Part shown: in pieces, positions 6,173-6,495 of the stretch
Layout: every line of letters starts with the position of its first letter
Position numbering within the stretch: the stretch's first letter is position 1
DNA from: Candidatus Rokuibacteriota bacterium
GTDB lineage: Bacteria; Methylomirabilota; Methylomirabilia; Rokubacteriales; CSP1-6
Assembly: GCA_016177555.1 (NCBI GenBank)
Contig: JACOVB010000243.1
Location: forward strand, 1-6,495
Direction of reading: 5' to 3'
Length of the DNA: 6,495 nt
Notes under the pieces: model-generated
Told to the model about the DNA's origin: nothing
What the model saw: the letters and a program-made list of their open reading frames with translations, nothing else
Database searches by the model: none
Position numbers and translations under genes: made by a program

Positions 6173-6178
6173 ATTATA
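6173..6178 (-). promoter_or_regulatory. Sigma-70-type -10 box for the kinase-regulator operon, likely leaderless start
   Basis: The minus strand reads TATAATTGTGGCTGATG: a perfect TATAAT whose last base is 8 nt before the kinase ATG. Transcription would start at about 6166-6164, at or within 2 nt of the start codon, and no Shine-Dalgarno precedes the ATG. No good -35 (TTGACA-like) lies 17 nt upstream; that position is GC-rich and palindromic, so an activator or another sigma factor may be needed. In such a GC-rich window a perfect -10 is unlikely to be random. Confidence 0.6.
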
Positions 6179-6192
6179 CGGCCTGATGCCCC

Positions 6193-6204
6193 GGCGCCGG
6201 CGCC
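6193..6204. repeat. Perfect 12-bp palindrome at the -35 position of the kinase promoter
   Basis: GGCGCCGGCGCC is fully self-complementary and covers about -28 to -39 relative to the predicted kinase start, the place a -35 element would occupy. It could be an operator for repression or activation. GC-only palindromes arise easily in this base composition, so function is uncertain. Confidence 0.35.
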
Positions 6205-6217
6205 TCCCCGCCCCCGC

Positions 6218-6229
6218 CTCTCACGAGAG
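6218..6229. repeat. Inverted repeat upstream of the kinase promoter
   Basis: CTCTC-AC-GAGAG has perfect 5-bp arms around a 2-bp centre at about -52 to -63 from the predicted start, spaced like an upstream activator site. No protein can be assigned to it from sequence alone. Confidence 0.35.
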
Positions 6230-6327
6230 TTCCCTTCACCTGCCGGACCAGGGACGGGAGCGAGACGAGCGAAAGGAGGGGTGACGTGGGACAGGAGCAG
6301 CCCTGTGTCATGCCCCCCCCTGAAACC

Positions 6328-6495
6328 TCAGTCCTCCACGTAGACTCCGTTGTGGCCGACGTTGTGGGCCGCCTTGGAGGTCGGGAAGTAGGTGAGCCCG
6401 TGGGGACCGGGATCGGTACGGATCGAACGGATCACTTCGCCGGTCGTCGTGTCGATGACGGCCACCTCGCCGTGGTACCGGCCGGTGATCCAGAA
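6328..6495 (-). CDS. C-terminal end of a YVTN/YncE-like beta-propeller protein, 5' part missing
   Basis: Only the last 55 residues are visible, ending at TGA 6330-6328. They read FWITGRYHGEVAVIDTTTG, then EVIRSIRTDPGPHGLTYFP, and close with HNVGHNGVYVED. The pattern of a W/V-x-x-G-R-Y/D strand, VxVIDTxTGEV, a short SIxTDPGPHGL turn and then an aromatic strand is the repeat unit of YVTN-type propellers, which are often exported surface or periplasmic proteins. The His-rich final segment is unusual and could be a metal- or cofactor-contacting end, but this is a guess. The gene precedes the kinase on the same strand with a gap of 163 nt that holds its own promoter, so it is probably a separate transcript. 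Function is unknown. Confidence 0.65.
   Translation of the reverse strand, partial: FWITGRYHGEVAVIDTTTGEVIRSIRTDPGPHGLTYFPTSKAAHNVGHNGVYVED

Noticed and set aside
4968..6284. Plus-strand open frame of 438 codons opposite the histidine kinase
   Set aside because: It is an artefact of GC-rich codon use opposite the kinase; the product is Gln/Pro/Arg/His-rich with no motif.
6291..6306. Hairpin ACAGG-AGCAGC-CCTGT after the propeller gene as a terminator
   Set aside because: The stem is only 5 bp and no T run follows on the minus strand, so it is too weak to call.

Overview
The window is very GC-rich. All credible genes lie on the minus strand, so transcription runs from high to low coordinates. 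The sequence suggests a high-GC Gram-negative-type environmental bacterium: it has an NtrB/NtrC-like sigma-54 phosphorelay, Usp paralogues, a short biotin ligase and a YVTN/YncE-like protein. A Methylomirabilota/Rokubacteria or deltaproteobacterial-grade lineage is plausible. That is an impression from gene style only, and no marker gene fixes the taxon.

Layout in order of transcription: (1) 6495-6328, the C-terminal end of a YncE/YVTN-type beta-propeller-like protein, cut by the window edge. (2) 6327-6165, a control region with a perfect TATAAT box only 8 nt before the next ATG, plus two palindromes. (3) 6164-4524, a membrane histidine kinase with about six transmembrane helices, a PAS domain, HisKA and HATPase. 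(4) 4527-3121, an NtrC-family response regulator (receiver, sigma-54 AAA+, Fis HTH) that overlaps the kinase by ATGA. (5) 3120-2915, an intergenic control region with a textbook sigma-54 promoter and, about 50-80 bp upstream of it, an 11-bp direct repeat where an activator enhancer would be expected. (6) 2914-2423 and 2430-1954, two overlapping universal stress protein genes. (7) 1957-1151, a short biotin-protein ligase overlapping the preceding gene by ATGA. (8) 1128-682, a third universal stress protein gene. (9) 602-1, the N-terminal two-thirds or so of an APH-fold phosphotransferase, cut by the window edge.

Main interpretation: a membrane two-component system sits directly upstream of an operon, usp-usp-birA-usp (possibly plus the phosphotransferase), whose only clear promoter is of the sigma-54 type. 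The simplest model is that the kinase phosphorylates the regulator, which then activates the stress-protein/biotin-ligase operon through the repeats. Placing biotin ligase between universal stress proteins under probable sigma-54 control is the most unusual aspect. Further oddities are an 11-base G run in the linker just before the regulator's DNA-binding domain, an Asn replacing the usual Pro after the conserved receiver Lys, and a probably leaderless kinase transcript. No RNA genes, mobile elements or CRISPR arrays were seen, and no stretch over 300 bases lacks a gene.
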